A stretch of DNA of 64,000 bases from assembly GCA_050299175.1 (NCBI GenBank), contig JBNKVM010000020.1, positions 1 to 64,000 of the forward strand, in the 5' to 3' direction. Below are positions 60,521-64,000 of this stretch, piece by piece. The translations under genes and the position numbers were made by a program. Each line of letters starts with the position of its first letter. Within the stretch, counting starts at the first letter, position 1. The DNA comes from JAPHTQ01 sp050299175 (lineage in GTDB: Bacteria; Pseudomonadota; Gammaproteobacteria; Thiohalomonadales; Thiohalomonadaceae). The notes under the pieces are model-generated. The model saw nothing but the letters and a program-made list of their open reading frames with translations, was not told where the DNA came from and searched no databases.

Positions 60521-63500
60521 CTACTGTCCGGCAGGAATTTCTGGTGCCACATGCACCTGATTACGTCCCATCCGTTTGGCACGATAGAGGGCAATATCCG
60601 CTTCACGCAGCAGGTGTTCCGTACTTCCCTTCGCACTCGGTACCATAGTGGCAGTACCCGCGCTCACGGTAACCACACTGCTCACCGAGGAGTGCGCATG
60701 TTCGATCCCCAGCAACTCCACCGCCTGGCGAACCTTCTCTCCCACCTGGGCGACACCTTCACGATCCGTATCAGGCAGGATGAGCATGAACTCTTCCCCA
60801 CCGTAACGGGAGATCAGGTCTGCGGGCCGTAGTAACTGTTCGCTTACCGCTTCGGCCACTGCGACCAGACAATCGTCACCAGCCTGGTGACCGTAATTGT
60901 CGTTGTATGCCTTGAAGTGATCGACGTCGAGCATAATGACCGAGAGCGGTTGTTTTTCACGTCGCAGACGTGTCCAGGTCTGTTCCAGATAAGAAGCGCC
61001 ACGACGACGATTGGCGACACCCGTCAGGGCATCACGATCGGCCAGCCCCTGTAGTTCCTGATTGACCTGTTCAAGGCGGGCGGTCCGCTCGGCTACCTTC
61101 TCTTCCAGGGTTCTGGAGTAATCCTGCACCTGTTCATAAAGACGGGCGTTCTCTATCGCGACCGATGCCTGGGCCGCCAGTAACCGTATGATCTCCACCC
61201 GCTCTCTGGTAAAAACGCCACTGGTCAGGTTGTTTTCCATGTAGAGAGCGCCTTCGAATCGCTCACGCTGCAGCGGTACACAAAGCACCGACGCTGGTTT
61301 GAATTTGAGCACGTACGGGTCCTGTACAAACTGCCCATTGTGGGCGGCATCATCGAGTACTACGGCTTCACCACTGTGCAGAACCTGGCTGATAAGGGTT
61401 ACAGGCAATGGTACCTGCCCTCCATCGCGATCTGTCACCAGCGAATGAGACGCCATACCGTCCGTCGAGAGCCCATCCACAGGTAATCGGGTGACCTCCG
61501 CCACCAGCTGTCCTTCACGCCGAACCACCAGGCAGCCCCACTGACCGCCCGCATTTTCCAGCAAAATATCCATCATGGTTCCGAGCAAACGATCCAGAAC
61601 CATTTCACCTGAAATTTCCCGTGACGCCTTCATGATCGAAGCCAGATCCAGATCACCCACTTCACGTGTTGCCGCCGACAATTTTCCGCCCGTCGACAAT
61701 TCGCGCAGGACAGGAAACTCCTGTTCCATGAGTGTCACTTTGCGCCGCGCACCCCAGCGGTTATAGAGATGATAAGCACCGCGCAGATAACCCTCGGCCG
61801 CACGTCGACGGCCGAGGGTTATCAGGTGTCTGGCGGCACGCTCGCAGGCAGTAGCCTCATCATGAAGAAAACCACTTTTCCGTGCCGCATCGATAGCAGC
61901 GTCGTAACGCGTCAGTGCAACTTCACGAGCGCCATCGAGTCGTTCCAGCTCCGCTTCCATCAGGTACTGGAGATGACGGAAATTCTCTTCGCAGTTGTCG
62001 GCCCAGCGCGTCATGCGCGCAAGGTCGCGCTCCAGTCGCTTACGCGTCGTGGCCTGTTCCTTTGCATCCATTGCAGGATAGTGGGTCGCCAGGGTGAGGA
62101 AGGCGACGATGTAGAAGCGCACCAGTTGCGGCAGCGACATTGCCGACTTGATCAGCTTGTCCTGCTCGCGCACATGTTCGAGCGCCTGATCGTAGTTGCC
62201 ATAGAGCAGACATATCTCTGCGCTGTAGATATGGTAGTTGGCGATCCCGGTCATGAACTGACGTTGACGCATACCTTCAAGACACTGTTCCTCATCGAAA
62301 CTGTCGTCGCTCAGGCTACACGGTGAATGGGTCAATCCAAGTAAATTGCGTTGCAGTTGCAGAAACAGGGTGCCCGAATCGAGGGAGTCCTGATAGGCGC
62401 ATTCGCGGACAATCTCCAGATTCTCGGCGTGTTGCCGATGAGCTGTTTCCAGATCCAGAGTCGGGTCCCAGATCACGCAGTCCTGGGCACTATAGGCAAG
62501 ATAAAGTAGATCGCCCGACTGGTAACCCGCTTCGATACCCTTGCGGAACCACGGTGTCAGACTTGCCCAGTGGTTACTCCAGTGGTGCACGAACATGGCG
62601 TAGACATAGATCACCCGTGCACGCAGGGCGACATCATCGAAACGCTCGTTGATCGCCAACCCAACCTTAGCGTACTGGTAGCCAATGGCAGGTTCATCCA
62701 GTTCTCCGCACAGCAACATGCCGTAGGCGGCGTAAACGAAGGCCGACTCGGGGCAGTTACCGTGACGGAGGGAAAGATTAACGCCCTTCAGGACCAGATA
62801 GGGGAACAGGTTGCCGCTACCAGAGAGGAAAGCGGCAGCGAAGATCTCCATCAGCAGCCGCATCGCAGTAAGGGTGGCAGGGTCATCGACGTGCGGTGCA
62901 TCCACTAGATCGGCGATACAGCGCTTGCCAAGATTCTGCTCGACCAGCCAACGCTCCTCGGCAATATCCTCCACCGTGGGCTGATCGGTAAATTCCACGC
63001 CCAGTATGGCCAACCCCTGAATGGCGGAAAAAATGGAGTCCTCCATGCGCCCTAGGGTAGCGTACTGCCGAGTGCGGGTAGCGAGGATATCGCTACGTTC
63101 CAGATCGAACTGTGCATGCTCCAGCATGACTTCGATCCAGCTTTCCGCCTCTTCGGTACGCCCGGTGAGATAGGCGCACTGCTGGGTTTCCGCCGCCAGT
63201 GCCTGCATCAGTGTGGGGGTCTCCTGCCAGGGATCGTCGGCCAGCAACTCGGCGGCTATCCGCAGATAGGTCAGGGCCGCCTCATAGGCCGCCGCCTGTT
63301 TGGCCCGCACCCCGGCCCGCAGATTCAGTTCGGCGAGGAGCATTTTTTCGTCGCTGGACTCGATTAGAACACGGCCCTCATTAAGATGGCCGACGATATC
63401 GATAAGACGATCATCCGGCACAACATCGCCGACGTGCTGCAGCATCAGGCGACCGATAGAAAGGTGCACCTCACGCAACCGTTGTGAATCGATCAGGGCA

Positions 63501-64000
63501 TAAGCGGCCTGTTGCACACGGTCGTGCTGGAAACGATAACTCGGATTGAATTCCGACGGTTCGCTGCCTTCGCCTACCAGTCGATAATCGCTGTGCAGTG
63601 GAAGCACGGTGTGCTGTTTCAACGCGGGCAACAATGCCGCGGCAGTCTCGGCAACGGGATGTTCATAGATCACGGAAAGTGTATGCAGATCGAAGGTACC
63701 GCCGATACAGGCCGCCAACTGCAACACCTGCTGGGTCGCGGTTGGCAACCGCCGCAGGTTGTCCACCATGAATTCGACCACGTCGCTGCTCACCGCCGAC
63801 CAACGCGCCGCATCAAGATCCCAGTTCCAGCGCCCGCTTTCCGGGTCCGGGGAGATAGCTCCCTCTTTGTGAAGTTGCCGCAGCAGTTCGTTGGTAAAGA
63901 AGGGATTGCCCTGGGCCTTGTCGTAGAGCATGTCGCTCAGGGGGCGAACCTCCTTCGGCTCGCGGCACAGAGTATCGGCCACCATGTGTGCGACTGAGTC
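60521..64000 (-). CDS. Large AAA-ATPase/GAF/GGDEF sensor regulator, 5' end outside window
   Basis: The frame stays open through the window edge, giving 1159 C-terminal residues. The first ~140 residues match the end of the ATPase region of PknB-like multi-sensor proteins (GNPFFTNELLRQL, WNWDLDAARW, QLAACIGGTFDL). A long helical TPR-like region (~190-760) follows, then GAF (~800-955), a coiled coil (~960-990) and GGDEF (~995-1150) with SRYGGEEF intact and RPAD as inhibitory site. A Ser/Thr kinase domain is commonly found at the N-terminus of this family but cannot be seen here. Probably a cyclic-di-GMP output from a large sensor. Confidence 0.9.
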   Translation of the reverse strand, partial: DSVAHMVADTLCREPKEVRPLSDMLYDKAQGNPFFTNELLRQLHKEGAISPDPESGRWNWDLDAARWSAVSSDVVEFMVDNLRRLPTATQQVLQLAACIGGTFDLHTLSVIYEHPVAETAAALLPALKQHTVLPLHSDYRLVGEGSEPSEFNPSYRFQHDRVQQAAYALIDSQRLREVHLSIGRLMLQHVGDVVPDDRLIDIVGHLNEGRVLIESSDEKMLLAELNLRAGVRAKQAAAYEAALTYLRIAAELLADDPWQETPTLMQALAAETQQCAYLTGRTEEAESWIEVMLEHAQFDLERSDILATRTRQYATLGRMEDSIFSAIQGLAILGVEFTDQPTVEDIAEERWLVEQNLGKRCIADLVDAPHVDDPATLTAMRLLMEIFAAAFLSGSGNLFPYLVLKGVNLSLRHGNCPESAFVYAAYGMLLCGELDEPAIGYQYAKVGLAINERFDDVALRARVIYVYAMFVHHWSNHWASLTPWFRKGIEAGYQSGDLLYLAYSAQDCVIWDPTLDLETAHRQHAENLEIVRECAYQDSLDSGTLFLQLQRNLLGLTHSPCSLSDDSFDEEQCLEGMRQRQFMTGIANYHIYSAEICLLYGNYDQALEHVREQDKLIKSAMSLPQLVRFYIVAFLTLATHYPAMDAKEQATTRKRLERDLARMTRWADNCEENFRHLQYLMEAELERLDGAREVALTRYDAAIDAARKSGFLHDEATACERAARHLITLGRRRAAEGYLRGAYHLYNRWGARRKVTLMEQEFPVLRELSTGGKLSAATREVGDLDLASIMKASREISGEMVLDRLLGTMMDILLENAGGQWGCLVVRREGQLVAEVTRLPVDGLSTDGMASHSLVTDRDGGQVPLPVTLISQVLHSGEAVVLDDAAHNGQFVQDPYVLKFKPASVLCVPLQRERFEGALYMENNLTSGVFTRERVEIIRLLAAQASVAIENARLYEQVQDYSRTLEEKVAERTARLEQVNQELQGLADRDALTGVANRRRGASYLEQTWTRLRREKQPLSVIMLDVDHFKAYNDNYGHQAGDDCLVAVAEAVSEQLLRPADLISRYGGEEFMLILPDTDREGVAQVGEKVRQAVELLGIEHAHSSVSSVVTVSAGTATMVPSAKGSTEHLLREADIALYRAKRMGRNQVHVAPEIPAGQ

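Overview
This 64 kb window is a chromosomal segment of a gammaproteobacterium. The supporting signs are the syntenic ruvCAB-tolQRAB-pal-cpoB-queE-queC block, an Hda-type DnaA regulator, YebC, DUF2066/DUF2069 proteins, RF3 and a rhombosortase. A multi-Cys YeeE/YedE sulfur transporter, two large GGDEF/EAL proteins, an FHA/PP2C/CHASE2-kinase module and moderate-to-high GC suggest a free-living or symbiotic sulfur-oxidising lineage (Chromatiales-like). That placement is inference, not proof. I see no prophage, transposase gene, CRISPR array or rRNA operon. One tRNA (Lys-TTT) is present.

Layout. 1-5 kb: the 5' two-thirds of prfC (minus strand), then a divergent FIST sensor gene coupled to a PAS/GGDEF/EAL gene. 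5-12 kb (minus): rimI, family-4 uracil-DNA glycosylase, leuA and pssA, then ilvC-ilvH-ilvI behind a probable leucine-type attenuator with an unlisted 36-codon leader ORF. 12-16 kb: a DUF4124 protein, a MIF homologue, proS, a rhombosortase and a lytic transglycosylase. 16-21 kb (minus): acylphosphatase, an efflux adaptor and TolC-like pair without a pump gene, two thioredoxin-fold proteins, a YqhA-like protein and two lipoproteins. 21-30 kb: WrbA-like flavodoxin, DUF2069, hda, AI-2E-type permease, pgsA, DUF2066, purM-purN, and a PAS/GAF/GGDEF/EAL protein. 30-36 kb: uup, tRNA-Lys, YeeE/YedE transporter, queC, queE. 35-43 kb: cpoB, pal, tolB-A-R-Q, ruvB-A-C, yebC. 43-47 kb: two FHA proteins, a PP2C phosphatase and a CHASE2-Ser/Thr kinase gene interrupted by one in-frame amber codon. 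47-55 kb: lipase-like hydrolase, nadA, aspS, DUF502, an FmdB zinc ribbon, a small conserved protein and an Atm1-like ABC exporter. 55-64 kb is more accessory: a MAPEG/TetR pair with a near-perfect 32-bp operator, a Lys/Asp-rich exported protein, an old yellow enzyme, two small proteins with strong ribosome binding sites, a 582-residue repeat (probable beta-helix) protein, and a large ATPase-GAF-GGDEF regulator cut by the window edge.

The most unusual signals are these. (1) A 126-144 bp structured repeat family occurs twice (33673-33798 and 52227-52370); its conserved blocks are held by stems whose sequences differ while pairing is kept. (2) A TAG codon splits the CHASE2-kinase gene in a context that otherwise reads straight through. 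(3) A leader ORF with four consecutive Leu codons precedes a terminator hairpin ahead of ilvI. (4) A 20-bp copy of the 3' end of the ABC exporter gene lies beyond the MAPEG/TetR genes, as if that pair had been inserted. (5) A beta-helix repeat protein has no visible signal peptide and no autotransporter barrel.
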